Below, in pieces: positions 1 to 13,470 of a stretch of 64,000 nt of DNA; within the stretch, counting starts at the first letter, position 1; every line of letters starts with the position of its first letter. Below the pieces are notes generated by a model, which saw only the letters and a list, made by a program, of their open reading frames with translations, did not search any database and was not told the DNA's origin. The position numbers and the translations under genes were made by a program. This DNA comes from Silurus meridionalis. Taxonomy: Eukaryota > Chordata > Actinopteri > Siluriformes > Siluridae. Location of the stretch: contig NC_060886.1 in NCBI RefSeq assembly GCF_014805685.1, positions 14,386,608-14,450,607 on the forward strand, in the 5' to 3' direction.

Positions 1-1220
1 TGAATTAAAAGATTCTGGGTTAAAATGTTTAAAGAATAAGAGTCATAGGAGGGCAGCTGTGCAAAATGGCAGAAGTAACATAAGTGTTTTCCTGAAGGTT
101 TTTCCTGATGTTTTCAAAACTGTAACACTGGACCTCATTAATAAATATTTAGTAAAGGCATGTGTCAATAATAGTGTATTCCAAAACAAACAACAACTTT
201 CTGTTAAATTTAGAGAAGTTTTGAAAATGTTGTTTTATTTCATACTCTCATGTTTTTTTTTTTATCAACCCTACAGTGCAAAGCATGTTCCTGATAGCTC
301 ATTTGCATGTAGTGACGTCCACAGCACTTCATAAAAGTTCAAGTGCACAGACAGCTGGAAGCACAGAATGAATAAGTAAAGTCTGGCAGACAAAAATAGA
401 AGTCATGTTGACTCACTTCTGTGTTTTAAAAGAGTATATAATAATTTATAATGTTAATAATATCAATCTCTCAGCTGAGGCAGTTGTTTATGGTTTATGG
501 CAATGTACAGACACACCATTCTGTCATCCTTCCTCAGTTAGAACAGAAGAAATGGCAATATTTCCGTTGTAATAACTGAAAGGTGAATTTAGATTTTCCT
601 CAATTTAAGGTTTACTGTCTTTTTTTCATAATCGCTACATTAATATGAATGAATTATGATTTGTATGCTTTAATGACATACCCATAATATAAAATCAGGT
701 TTACACAGATTTTCTTCATGTTATTCGTAGTGAGATTACATGAGGATGTTGTTTTGGATAAATGCTACTAAGCGCTTTTATAAGGTGTGCTGGATTAAAT
801 GCAAAAATAATTAAAATAAGCAATTTATCTCTGCAGTGCATTCTATATTCAAACATAAAATCCAGGCAAACTGTATGAGATGAAGTTAATTAAATCAGTG
901 TTTACATTAGTAACTGTTCATACGGGCAAATTGCATACACACGCTCAGGAGCACAGGAAGACTGCAAATGTTTTGTTGTCCAACGCTACAGGATTTTAAT
1001 GAGTAAATAAATTTCTTGTGTAAATGGTCATGTGCATGAGATGAGTTTGATAAATGAGGCCCACTTTATTAAAAACCCACAGAGGAAACCCATTTACCCA
1101 TTTAACCAGCAAGAAGCTCTAAATTGTTAAATCTGCTTTCAGGTTGAATACTTATACCATGATGAAATTTTATTCTGTCTCTCCTCTTCTTCTCCTCTCA
1201 TGCAAGAGCAGATTTTAAAC
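1..1220. other. AT-rich intergenic flank, no gene seen
   Basis: No coding exon, RNA gene or recognisable transposon was found. The 91-residue frame near 59-334 has no family features and is taken as chance. The stretch is unique-looking and AT-rich. It lies upstream of ralb and could hold upstream regulatory DNA, but nothing specific supports that. Confidence 0.5.
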
Positions 1221-1222
1221 AG

Positions 1223-1579
<357 letters not shown>

Positions 1580-1809
1580 GTTGCGGATTATCTTAAAATG
1601 GGCAGGAATCCACAGTGGGACCGAATGTTAAGGAACGTTAGGATTCACATGTAAAACTTTGTTTTCACTAACAAATTCCATCAAATTTTTTAAAACGCAT
1701 TATTGTATTAAAATGATTTGTGTCCAAAATTCTTGGATTTTTAGAACTCGCGTTTCGGAACTCGGGGATTAAGTCTCAGAACGTAAACCCCGGTGAGTTC
1801 TGTGAGACC

Positions 1810-1811
<2 letters not shown>

Positions 1812-1896
<85 letters not shown>
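1812..1896. repeat. (TG)n microsatellite
   Basis: A pure TG dinucleotide run of about 85 bp. The 63-residue VCVCVC frame through it is an artefact of the repeat. Confidence 0.97.
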
Positions 1897-1899
<3 letters not shown>

Positions 1900-2189
1900 A
1901 CAATCATGTGAACGTATTAAAGCCGCAGTAAATTACGTTTGAAAACAGAAGTTTACTATTATAGCAGACAAATGCTATATAAAGAGAATGTAACGGAGAA
2001 ACGTTGCAAGATAAAAAAAATTATTTAAAAAAATGCATTAGTGTACACATGCATTTGCACAAAACACAAGTGACTAAAATGTAATCGTTTACTGCTGCTA
2101 TTTGCCTCTTTTAAATTTAGTGTTTGTTTGCAGCGTTTTAACTGAATCCTTCACTATGTCGCGAGCGAGCTGATTGTGTAACCTGATAC

Positions 2190-2618
2190 TCACGAATCAC
2201 CACAGAAAAGAACCAGAATACAGTTTACACAATAGCACTTCATTAAAATATTCCACTTTCACATGATGAGGATTCTACAGTTTTTGTTTAATGTGCTGAA
2301 GTTTCACCTTCATCTGTGACACCAGCGTGTTTTCTTTTCATGTGCTCGTGCATCACTGTGGTACTTCCATCCCACACAAGCTCCACTTTGCATAACTTGC
2401 AAGTGCTTTGTTGCGTTTAATATAAAATGCTCCCACCCCTTGAATGACTTGGGACGCACACTTTTTCCTGGTGCTGGTTGACCCTGTATTTCTGTAGTTA
2501 TCTTGCCATCGCGCTAAACCCGTAATTTGAGCAGGCCAGCTAATCCATATTGGCATTTGTTGACAACCAAATTCATTATCAATTACTATCGATTTTGTCG
2601 ATTAGTTGTTGCAGCCCT
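2190..2618 (-). pseudogene. hAT transposon 5' end with BED zinc-finger remnant
   Basis: Read on the minus strand, the segment starts at about 2618 with a hAT-type terminal motif (ttagggctgcaacaactaat). At about 2400-2300 it encodes a BED-type zinc finger, with CKLC then HEHMKRKH giving the C-x2-C and H-x4-H ligands, followed by AGVTDEGE. BED fingers are the N-terminal DNA-binding domain of many hAT transposases. The rest of the transposase is absent, so this is a truncated 5' end. A related piece lies in the opposite orientation at about 3330-3470. Confidence 0.7.
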
Positions 2619-2631
2619 AATCTATATACAC

Positions 2632-3235
2632 AGTGCAACGGGAAAGTATTCACTGCGCTTTACTTTCTCCACATTTTGTTATGCCTTATTCCAAAATAGA
2701 TGAAATGAATTATTTTCCTCAAAATTCTACAATCAATACCTCATAATGACCACGTGAAAGAAGTTTGTTTGAAATCTTCGCAAAATTATTACAAATAAAA
2801 AAAAATAAAAATAAATCATCTACATAAGTATACACAGCCTTTGCCATGACACTCAGAATTAAGCTCAGGTGCATCCTGTTTTCACTGATCATCCTTGATT
2901 GACTTGATTGGAGTCCACCTTTGATAAATTCAGTTGATTGGACGTGATTTGGAAAGGCAATGAGAGAATGTGAGAAACTGCCAAAAAAATAGGTGTGCCA
3001 AGCTTGTAGCATTATCCTCGAAAAGACTTTGTAATTCGTGCCAAAGGTGCTTCAAAAAGTATTGAGCAAAGGCTGTGAATACTTATGTACATGTCATTTT
3101 TTGCTTTTCTTTTTACATAGTCATTATGGAGTATTGTTTGTAGAATTTTGAGGAAAATAATAAATTTAGTCTATTTTGGAATAAGGCTGTAACGTAACAG
3201 AAAATGTGGAAAAAAAATGTTGCTCTGTGAAAACT
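2632..3235. mobile_element. Internally deleted Tc1-type element with long inverted ends
   Basis: The left part (about 2635-2800) and right part (about 3075-3230) are imperfect inverted repeats. They share a form of tccacattttgtta(t/c)g, 'attccaaaatag' and 'ttttcctcaaaattctac'. Between them are non-coding remnants typical of fish Tc1-like elements, such as the 'aggtgcatcctgttttcactgatcatcc' type of sequence. No transposase is left, so it behaves as a miniature, non-autonomous copy. It sits between two oppositely oriented hAT pieces. Confidence 0.65.
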
Positions 3236-3244
3236 ATCCAGATG

Positions 3245-3245
<1 letters not shown>

Positions 3246-3322
<77 letters not shown>
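3246..3322. repeat. (GT)n microsatellite
   Basis: A pure GT run of about 77 bp between the Tc1-type element and the plus-strand hAT piece. Long VCVC and HTHT frames on both strands arise from it. Confidence 0.97.
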
Positions 3323-3325
<3 letters not shown>

Positions 3326-3329
3326 GATA

Positions 3330-4287
3330 CGTACGATAAAATTATGTATAAAAAAGGAAACGCTGGTGTCACTGATGAAGGCGAAACATAAGCACGGTGA
3401 GCAGAAACTGCATTTCTTCATGTGAAAATGGAATAGTTTAATGAAGTGCTATTGTGTTTGTTTGCTAACTTCGGGACAGTCGCACTGTTCTGACGTAACT
3501 CGCAAACATCAGGTCAGGTTTAATCTATGTATCGATCATTTAATTATTACACAAAATTAAATTACATATATATTCTACATGCTTAGATATTCACAAATAA
3601 ACTAAATGTGTTTGTTATGACAATTTTTGTGTAAAAAAAAAAAAAATCAAGTCAAGTTTATTTCTATAGCACTTTTCACAACAGACATTGTCTCAAAGCA
3701 GCTTTACAGAAATCAACAGTCAAGGTGAACAGTGTGCATTAACTCCTGATGAGCAGCCATGGTGACTGTGGCAAGGAAAAACTCCCCTAGATGTTATGAG
3801 GAAGAAACCTTGAGAGGAACCAGACTCAAAAGGGGAACCCATCCTCAATTGGGTGACATCAAGGCTGTGATTATAGTCTTTAAACAATGTTGTATTATAA
3901 TTTTTTTAAGCATGGTGAACTTTTTTGTGAACTTACCATTTGCAAAATAAAATAGAAATGTGGATTTACACAGATTGCTTTGCCTTGCATACTCAAATGC
4001 TGTTATTAGTTTTTGTTTGTTTGGTTATTTTGCAGAAAGAAACAACCTGGCATGAGTGCATTTGTTGAAAGGAGGAATTCACCATGCACTCCTCAACAAG
4101 CAGCTACTATAAGCTTTATAATGTCTAAATTAAAAATAGTCAAACGCAATATGTGGCTTTTGCATTTTTTAAGTAAACTTTTATACATAAACCCTGAATA
4201 ATCTGATTAATCAAAATAAATTAATACATACATAAATAATTGTCAGATTAATCGATTGCAAAAAAATCATTAGTTGCTGCCCTAATA
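3330..4287 (+). pseudogene. hAT-like transposon remnant, plus strand, with 3' terminal repeat
   Basis: About 3350-3470 matches the minus-strand hAT piece at 2190-2345. The same NAGVTDEGE coding end of the BED finger is followed by a shared run containing ttaatgaagtgctattgtgt. The segment ends at about 4287 with a hAT-style terminus, attaatcgattg then ttagttgctgccctaat, which is the counterpart of the terminus at 2618. A teleost dispersed repeat (3640-3860) lies inside it. Most of the transposase is missing. The two pieces could be the halves of one element rearranged by inversion, or two separate insertions. Confidence 0.55.
3640..3865 (+). repeat. Dispersed teleost repeat (family copy 1)
   Basis: Contains the blocks caaagcagctttacagaaat, ggcaaggaaaaactcc and cttgagaggaaccagactca. 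The same blocks recur at 41805-42370, and the first block recurs on the minus strand near 29105-29190. This is a high-copy fish repeat, possibly the 3' end of a LINE. Its clade is not assigned here. Confidence 0.75.
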
Positions 4288-4311
4288 AAAAAAAAATGTT
4301 CTCACACACAT

Positions 4312-4600
4312 TAGGGCTGTTGAAGAATAACACGTTAATGCAAATTACTTTTAACGGCACGTTCTGAGATTTGATCCTTGGCCCGCCTCATAGTTTGGGA
4401 AGTCAAGTTACGAAGCGATGCAGCAGCAACGTTGTGTGGATAGCAAGAAGAAATGGATAAAGCAAGGGGTGCTTCTCTTGACAAGACTGGTTCTGTATTG
4501 CACTTCCCACTGTTATTTGCACAGTTTATTTAGCCTGATAAACTGATATTTTGTATCACCCTGTTTTGATCTCACTTAGCAGAAGTTAATGTTTTTGTGA
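4312..4600 (+). mobile_element. hAT-like terminal fragment
   Basis: Starts with attagggctgttgaagaata followed by acacgttaatgcaaatta, resembling the end of another fish hAT-type family with the TTAACG-type subterminal motif. No transposase frame is visible. It is cut off by the RTE-type LINE that begins near 4604. Confidence 0.4.
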
Positions 4601-4603
4601 GCC

Positions 4604-5402
4604 TTTATATTTTACCTTGTATGGTTAGGGAGCAGAGGTGATGGGTAAGTATGGTCGTAAGGAGAGGAATGTGGAAGCGCAGATGGTGGTATATTTTGCA
4701 AAAAGGATGGAAATGGCAGTGGTAAATACTTATTTTAAGAAGAAGGAGGATAATAGGGTGACGTATAAGAGTGGAGGAAGGTGCACACAGTTGGAGTAGT
4801 GTTCTATGTACAGATGCAACCTGAAGGAGATTGGAGACTGTAAGGTGTTGGCAGTGGGCAGTGTAGCTAAACAGCATCGGATGGTGGATTGTAGTATGGT
4901 TTTGGAGGTGAAGAAGAAGAGAAGAGTGAAGACTTAAAGAGGAATAAGATGGTGGAAACTGAAGGAGGAAGACTGTAGTGTGAGGTTCAGGGAAGAGGTC
5001 AGACAGAGGCTCGGTGGTGGTGAAGAGGCGCTGGATGATAAAGCAACTACTGCAGAAGTGAAAAGGGAGACAGCTAAAAAGGTACTTGGTGTGACATCTG
5101 GAAGTAGAAAGGAAGACAAAGAGACGTGGTGGTTAAATGAGGAAGTACAGGAAAGCATAAGGAAAAGAAATTGGTAAAACAGAATTGGGATTGGCAGAGA
5201 GATAAGAAAAGTGGGCAGGAGTACAAGGAAATGCAGAAGCAGGTAAAGAGGGATGTGGCTAAAGCCAAGGAAAAGACATATGGGGAGCTGTATGAGAAGT
5301 TGGACATTAAAGAAAGAGAAAAGGATTTGTACCGATTGGCCAGGTAGAGGGACCGAGCTGAAAAAGATGTGCTGAGAAGGTGGAGGGAGTATTTTGAGCA
5401 GC

Positions 5403-5450
<48 letters not shown>

Positions 5451-6880
5451 TGGATGATGTGGAGATTGTGAAGCAGGATGTAGATAGGATTAGTAAGGAG
5501 GAAGTGAGAGCAGCTATTAGGAGGATGAACATTGAAAACTCGGTTGGACCAGATGACATACCGGTAGAAGCGTGAAGTTGTTTAGGAGAGATGGCAGTGG
5601 AGTTTTTAACCAGATTGTTCAACAAAATGTTGGAAGGTGAGTGGATGCCTGAGAAATGGAGGAGGGGTGTGCTGGTACCGGTTTTAAGGAAAAAGGGAAA
5701 TGTACAGACCTGCAGTAACCTCAGGGGAATAAAGCTGATCAGTCACACCATAAAGTTATGGGAAAGAGTAGTGGAAGCCAGGCTGAGAGAAGAGGTGACC
5801 ATCTGTGAGCAACAGTATGGTTTTATGCCGAGGAAGAGCACCACAGACGCATTATTTGCTTTGAGAATGTTAATGGAGAAGTATAGAGAAGGTTGGAAGG
5901 AGTTGCATTGTGTAGTTGTGGATATAGAGGAAGCATACAAGAGGGTGCCAAGAGAGGATTGTATGAGGAAGTCAGGTGTGTCAGAGACGTATGCGAGGGT
6001 GGTGCAGGACATGTATGAGGACAGTGTGACAGCAGTGAAGTGTGCAGTAGGAACGACAGACTGGTTCAAGTTGGAGGTAGAATTGCATCAAGGATCGGCT
6101 CTGAGCCCTTTTCTATTTGCAGTGGTGATGCACAGGTTGATGGACGAAGTCAGACAGGAGTCTCCGTGGACTATGATGTTTGCGGATGATATTGTTATTT
6201 GTAATGAGAATAGGAAGCAGGTTGAGAAGAGCCTGGAGAGGTAAAATTACACGCCGGAGAGAAGGGGAATGTAAGACATAGTACATGTGTGTGAATGAGA
6301 GGGAGGGCAGTGGAGTGGTGCAGTTGCAGGGAGAAGAGGTGATGAAGGTGGATGAGTTTAGGTACCTGGGGTCAACAGTCCAAAACAATGGAGAGTGTGT
6401 TAGAGAAGTGAAGAAAAGAGTGATAGAAGGGTATCTGCAAGAGTGAATGGGAAAGTTTATAGGACTGTGGTGAGACCTGCGTTGTTGTATGGTTTAGAGA
6501 CAGTGTAATTGACTGAAAGACAGGAGATGGAGCTGGAGGTAGCAGAGTTGAAGATGCTGAGATTTTCATTGGGAGTGACGACGAATGACAGGATTAAAAA
6601 CAGGTTTATTAGAGGGACAGCACATGTAGGACCTTTTGGGGACAAAAAAAAATAGAGGCCAGATTGAGATGGTTTGGACATGTGCAGAAAAGGGACATGG
6701 GGTACATCGGTAAGAGAATGCTGAGGATGGAGCCACCAGAAGGGATGAAAAGAGTAAGGCCAAGGAGGAGGTGGCGAGGGAAGACATGCAGGTAGTTGGT
6801 TTGAAAGAGGCAGATGTAGAGGACAGAGTAGTATGGAGACTGATGATCCATTGTGGCAACCCCTAATGGGGGCTAAAACT
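4604..6880 (+). pseudogene. RTE-type non-LTR retrotransposon, dead ORF2 (endonuclease/reverse transcriptase)
   Basis: A reverse transcriptase remnant. The longest open piece (5591-6244, 217 residues) carries LRGIKLISHT, the YGFMPRKSTTDA finger block, the first catalytic-aspartate region (VVDIEEAYKRVPRE), LHQGSALSPFLFA and the catalytic MMFADDIVI box. After a stop at 6242 the thumb and C-terminus continue in fragments, with TVVRPALLYGLETV and RWFGHVQ-like blocks. It ends at the family 3' signature tggcaacccctaatggg near 6870. The 5' end is truncated, because the family start seen at 22838 and 26018 is absent. Several in-frame stops (for example 5175, 5346 and 5573) and frameshifts kill it. An in-frame (GA)n expansion at 5407-5446 adds an Arg-Glu run before the RT. 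The style is that of the RTE clade, but the clade name is from memory. Confidence 0.85.
5407..5446. repeat. (GA)n inside the RTE reading frame
   Basis: A 40-bp GA run read as an Arg-Glu repeat between the linker and the RT domain of the LINE remnant. The frame stays open through it, so it looks like an expansion of a short RER-coding stretch in the parent element. Confidence 0.9.
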
Positions 6881-6975
6881 TTTTTTTTTTATAATTAAAA
6901 TTATACAAAAAATTAAAAATTAAAAATATTTCTATAAATTACATTTAGAACAGAAGAAAATAGTGTGATTAATAT

Positions 6976-6978
<3 letters not shown>

Positions 6979-7044
<66 letters not shown>
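6979..7044. repeat. (GT)33 microsatellite abutting the ralb splice acceptor
   Basis: A pure GT tract of 66 bp. It is followed directly by CTCTCT and ACAG (7045-7054), the likely acceptor of the first ralb coding exon. The usual polypyrimidine tract is reduced to six bases, and the microsatellite fills the upstream part. Confidence 0.95.
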
Positions 7045-7045
<1 letters not shown>

Positions 7046-7054
7046 TCTCTACAG

Positions 7055-7111
7055 GTAGAAGGTAATTCTGAGGTAGATCAAGTGTGTGTGCAGTAGTAGA
7101 GACCTTCAGAT
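7055..7111 (+). other. ralb: Likely 5' UTR part of the first ralb coding exon
   Basis: From the acceptor ACAG at 7051-7054 to the base before the ATG. The start context is agatATGG, with G at +4. Other AGs between 7061 and 7109 could serve as acceptors instead. Any upstream non-coding exon and the promoter are not identified with confidence. Confidence 0.55.
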
Positions 7112-8776
<1,665 letters not shown>

Positions 8777-10170
8777 ATTCCACATGGACTTTTCATTTAA
8801 CAAATCTACTTTCTACTCTGAGGAACATTAGGATTTTTTTTTTTCTTTATTGCAATCAATCCATATTTAGTGGTGGGTCATCAATGTCGAGGCTTTACCT
8901 AATTTACTTTCTCAATGCAAACAATCATTTTTTCAGTGATCGATGACCAGTGGCTACTTTGTGAGAAAAAGACTGTAGCACTTTAGGACTAACATGGAGG
9001 TGACTGACCTGTGCCCAACACTAAGTTTTCTATCTTCTATCTTGTTTAATTTATCTTAATTTCACAGCTTGCTTTCAGCCATTTGCTAGATAATTCATAT
9101 ATTTTTTTATTTTGCAGCCTTATTTGTTGCTATGCATTAATGTTTTGTTTATTCAGAAATATATATTTTATCCCTTCTGCCTCTGCGTAGTAGGGGTATT
9201 ATGTATCAGGGTTTTCTGTCCATCTATCTGTGATTCTCGTTAGAAGTATGTTGTAACGGTATTTCAAGTATACAATTTGGTAACCGGAAGAACTCGACTT
9301 CGGTGGAGGCATCTTTAGCAACATGTTTCTTCAGATTAAAGGAAATTGTCAATGCTTGTCTAAAAACCACATATTACTGCATTTTCTGCACAGACTGAAA
9401 ATGTACATTTAATAACAGTATGTAAAGGGATCTTAAATATGCATTAGACATTTCTTGTACACAAACAAGGCTTCCAATTTGGAATGGGAAAATGTTTAAT
9501 ATCACAAGATCGTGCCAACACTCTGTGTATTCTTGATGCCTGATTCCCATTTAATTCAAACTGCATTCACCCAGTTTGTGGCAGCAAATACAGGACCATT
9601 AAATGCAGTCACATTCAACAACACTATTTTCTGAGTAAACAGCAGTTATTGTTCATTAGGGCTTGGAATGATGCTGAAATGATGCTCAACTTTTCTGCCA
9701 CTAAATAAGCCCAGGTTTGGAATAGGAGAATTTACACTGCCCCTACTGGTAGACTTAAATACTTCACAGTCAAAACAGACTCATCATCTGGATAGATACT
9801 GCTTTAAAGTTATTGCCTTGATGTTTGTTTTATTGATATTTTTTTTGTAGAAATATGCTTCCTTTTCCACCATTACACCCCACCTGTCCAGTATAAATGT
9901 GCCATAAGAACTCGTGCCAACCTAACATTATGAATATAACAATGACTTCTGACTGAACTTTCGGTGGACTAATTTATGTGGCTTATTTTATTTACTTTTC
10001 TAACACACACACACAGGTCCACCAATGATATTCTTGAAATTGTTGTTTTATATCATATTAAAGGTTCTGCCCTTTCAGAAATGTCCTGCAATTTGTATGA
10101 TTGTTTTCCACTGGATTATAATCAATATAATACAAAGTATGTTGCCAAATAAACACATTGTATTTCTCAA
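8777..10170 (+). other. ralb: ralb 3' UTR, probable
   Basis: Follows the TGA at 8774-8776. The best polyadenylation signal is AATAAA at about 10148-10153, followed by a TG/T-rich stretch (ttgtatttctcaatgtagtc), which would give a 3' UTR of about 1.4 kb. No other gene signal was found in the interval. Earlier AATAAA-like hexamers are possible, so the end is an inference. Confidence 0.55.
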
Positions 10171-12685
10171 TGTAGTCTTCACTTTAGTCAGAGTTTAATG
10201 TTATTGCTGGTTTGTAGAATTTCTTCTTCTTTTTATTATTTGATGAATGCAGAAGGAGGATTTAGTGCAGCATCATTCATTGATTTCTCTTCATCTCAAG
10301 TCAAGTCTAACTCTAGTCTAAGTCTCACATCTATTTCTAGTTGTAAAAATCCCCCCACTACAGTAAGCATGACTTCATGCTCACAGTCATGGATGCATAC
10401 AGTAGGGCCTAAAATTAGTTCACATGCAGGAGAGCTTCAAAATACAAGCTTTTGACTTAATTATTCAGGAAAATGAAAAGGATTTGATCCAAATAGTAGT
10501 GTACATTTCTTTTTTTTTTTTTAAAGAATCTTAAATAATTTGCATGCATCTTGATTACCATTGGCATGAGACATGCGAAATATATTGCTCAGTTGTATGA
10601 TGGTTTAAAACTGCAGAAAAATAACTTTCTGTGAATTTGTGTGTTGTGGTTGGATTATGTTACAAAATTGATTTTTGTAACATAAAAGGCCCAGGAAACT
10701 TATTTGTGGTTTGTGGATTCTGGTTATTTATTCACACTACATGACTCTATTGATTGTTTAGAAAAGCCTTTAAACGTTTTTCATTAAGTAAGGGCTTTGA
10801 ACAACAGGTCAAAATTCTTAATAAATACATGCAGTTATCAAAATAATAATGTCTGACTTGTAGCACCAGCGTATTGAAGGCCTGTAACACATATCTGTGG
10901 CCACCGGGGGGCAGTCATGTCACACAAATGTACTGGACATTTTGAATTATATTGCTGGTGAGTCTTCGGTCTCCTTGAAGTAAATTTATTTTCTCATGCT
11001 GCAGCAAATGGTCATATTCACTCGAGCTGGTACAGGCATCATAAACCTGCTAAGGAAGCAATGATGTGTGACAAAAACCTTTTCTGGAATATTCCCCATG
11101 AGTATTGCATGCATTTACACAAGTAATTCAAGTCAGTCAGAAGCCAGGGATATTTTTATCACAGTAATTGTTGAAAAGTTCACACAGTACATTTGTGTGT
11201 AATGCAGACTTCAAGATCAGATTCTAGACACACAACTACAAATGGTTCTAGTCTAACGGATTTACTTTAGTATCAAGAGATACTGCAGTATGACTTCACA
11301 TAAGTACTATTAATGTGACTTGTCAGTGGTTTATTAGCTGGCATGATGCTTTAAAGCAAGATATCCATGACAATGTTATAACCACTTAAGTTTAGAATTG
11401 GCATGGGTTATATTTGTCTGCTAATGCCAACCAAAATGAGACTTTAAAATGTATATGTAGATTTATATGATTTAAAGGCTATAAAATGTAGTTACACAGC
11501 CTTATGAACGCTACCCAACTAAATCATTTAACCTCAGGTTCAGTTTTAAAGATCAGCTGCATGAGGAAACCCATTCCCACAACTTGCCAGACTTCCAAAA
11601 AGTTTGACTGCCAGTGGGTTTATCTTGACTGTCAAGCTGAGGTACCCATATTTCATTAGATCAGCCACAGGTAGCAGAGCAGAACACACAGAACACAAAT
11701 GCCGCCATTTTCTTTTTGCTTGGCTTGACAGGATGACCTTTCATTTCAACAGAGCCCTTTGTTTGCTGACTGTTTCACGCACCAGATAAAGCCCTTGATT
11801 CTAATGAGGTTCTGGTTATTGGAGCTCAAAGCATCTTCAAGATATTGTGCCATTTTACATTTGAGTTAGCCCTCAGCATGGACAATTCTTCTGAAAAACA
11901 ATAAGCTGCAATTTAGCTTTTGAAAAGAGCTCAGATAGCTTAGTTAACTGCTCTTGAGTGCTCTCATTGTGCAACAAGGTGTGCTCCACAACAAGATGTG
12001 ATATGAATGTAATTGTGAGAAGAAAAATATCCAGTCATATTCATAACTTTGGACCATGATGTTTAGGCAAAAATGCAAAAACAGCCAAGCTGTCAGGTGT
12101 TTAAGCCATATGCGTGCATCTAGATGAAACAAATTCAAAGAGTGGGGGAAAAGCCCTTCAAATACCCATAAGACGACATCCTCTTCAAAAATAAATGGTC
12201 CCACAGTACCTTCCAGCTCTACCCCATGGGACTTTATTGATGTAGACCTAATTAATCCACACACCTGAGCTCAATTGAAATTCTGAATATTTAGGCTTCC
12301 TTATGTGCAAACTCTGTACGGGTTTGCACATTTTATTTTAAGACATCAGAGCCTATTTATAAAACTTTCTGCTTGCATAAAAAGTGCAGAAAATATTCTG
12401 CAGTTATATTTTGATAGGTGAAAAGTATTTGGTCTGTACAATGTAGAAAGTTTTAAATGCATGTAGTAAGTAACTTCTTGGACATTATGCATGGGGTGAT
12501 TAAATAGTCTTATTGATAACCACAAAAGCTGTACCAATCCAGTATTTTACAATTTACCTAAGAAAATCAATTTTTAACCTACTTACTGAAATGTGTTTTA
12601 AAGAACACACTTCCTTCTATGTCTAAGTTCTACAGAACACAGCAAACAACATCTAATACTGTTTAAAAGAAAGAAAATGGACCAA
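10171..12685. other. Intergenic, unique-looking sequence
   Basis: No exon of a known family, RNA gene or transposon was recognised. The short frames (10198-10455, 11604-11789, 11944-12264 minus) show no domain. It includes a CTCF-like motif at 10901-10914, listed separately. Confidence 0.5.
10901..10914 (+). promoter_or_regulatory. CTCF-like motif
   Basis: CCACCGGGGGGCAG fits the vertebrate CTCF core (CCASYAGRKGGCRS) at 13 of 14 positions, plus orientation. Sequence match only; occupancy is not shown. Confidence 0.35.
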
Positions 12686-12689
12686 CAGT

Positions 12690-13470
12690 GCATTTATAAA
12701 GTATTCAGACCCCCTTCAGATTGATTTTTCCCCTCATTTTTCTACACTTAGTGCAAATGTCAAAGTAAAAAGAGAATTCTAGAAATTTAATTTTTTTAAA
12801 TAAAAAAACTGACTTAATTTGTGTACATAAGTATTCAGACCCTTTTCTAAGTATTTAATCAAAGTACCTTTGGCAACAATTACAGCCTTGAGTCTTTTTT
12901 GGGTTTGACCCAACAAGCTTTGTACACCTGGACTGGGGGATTTTCTGCAATTTTTTTTTTGCAACTCCTTTCAAACTGGGTCAGGTTGGAGGGGGACAGT
13001 TGGGGGACAGGTGGTGGACAGCCACTTTCAGTTTTCCCAGAGTTTTAAATCAGGACTCTTGCTGGACCACAATCGGACATTCACAAAGTCGTCCCAAAGC
13101 CACTCCTGTTTTGTCTTGGCTTAGGTCTTGTCATGTGCTTAGGGTTGTTGTCATGCTGGATAGTGCACCTTTTCCCCAAACTAAGGTCCTGAGCTTTGTG
13201 AAACAAGTTTTTATTAAGGATATCTCTGTACTTCTCTCCATTCTGATTTTCCTCAACCTTGCCATTTGCTAAGTCCCTGCATAAGAAAATCACATCCACA
13301 GCACAATGCTGCCACCATCATGCTTCACTTTTGCGATGTTTTGGGAAGATGAATAGGGGTGCCAGATTTCGTCCAGATATTTAAAACTGAGGCCAAACCA
13401 TTTGAAACCAATCTTTTCATCAGAACAGAGATTCATTTTCCACACAGTCTGAGAGTCCTTCAATAGGAAA
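12690..13470 (-). pseudogene. Decayed Tc1-like transposon
   Basis: The minus strand carries a scrambled Tc1/mariner-type transposase. Typical blocks appear in antisense, such as the 'aatgctgccaccatcatgcttcac' region (GGGS.MLWG-type motif) near 13302-13326, 'gttgtcatgctgga' near 13145 and 'ccaaagccactcctg' near 13094. The start near 12690 has the usual 'aaagtattcagaccc' terminal phrase, repeated near 12830. Frames are broken throughout. The far end is not defined. Confidence 0.7.

Noticed and set aside
5074..5625. 183-residue minus-strand frame rich in Ser/Leu
   Set aside because: It is the antisense of the RTE-type LINE, including its GA run, which reads as SLSLSL.
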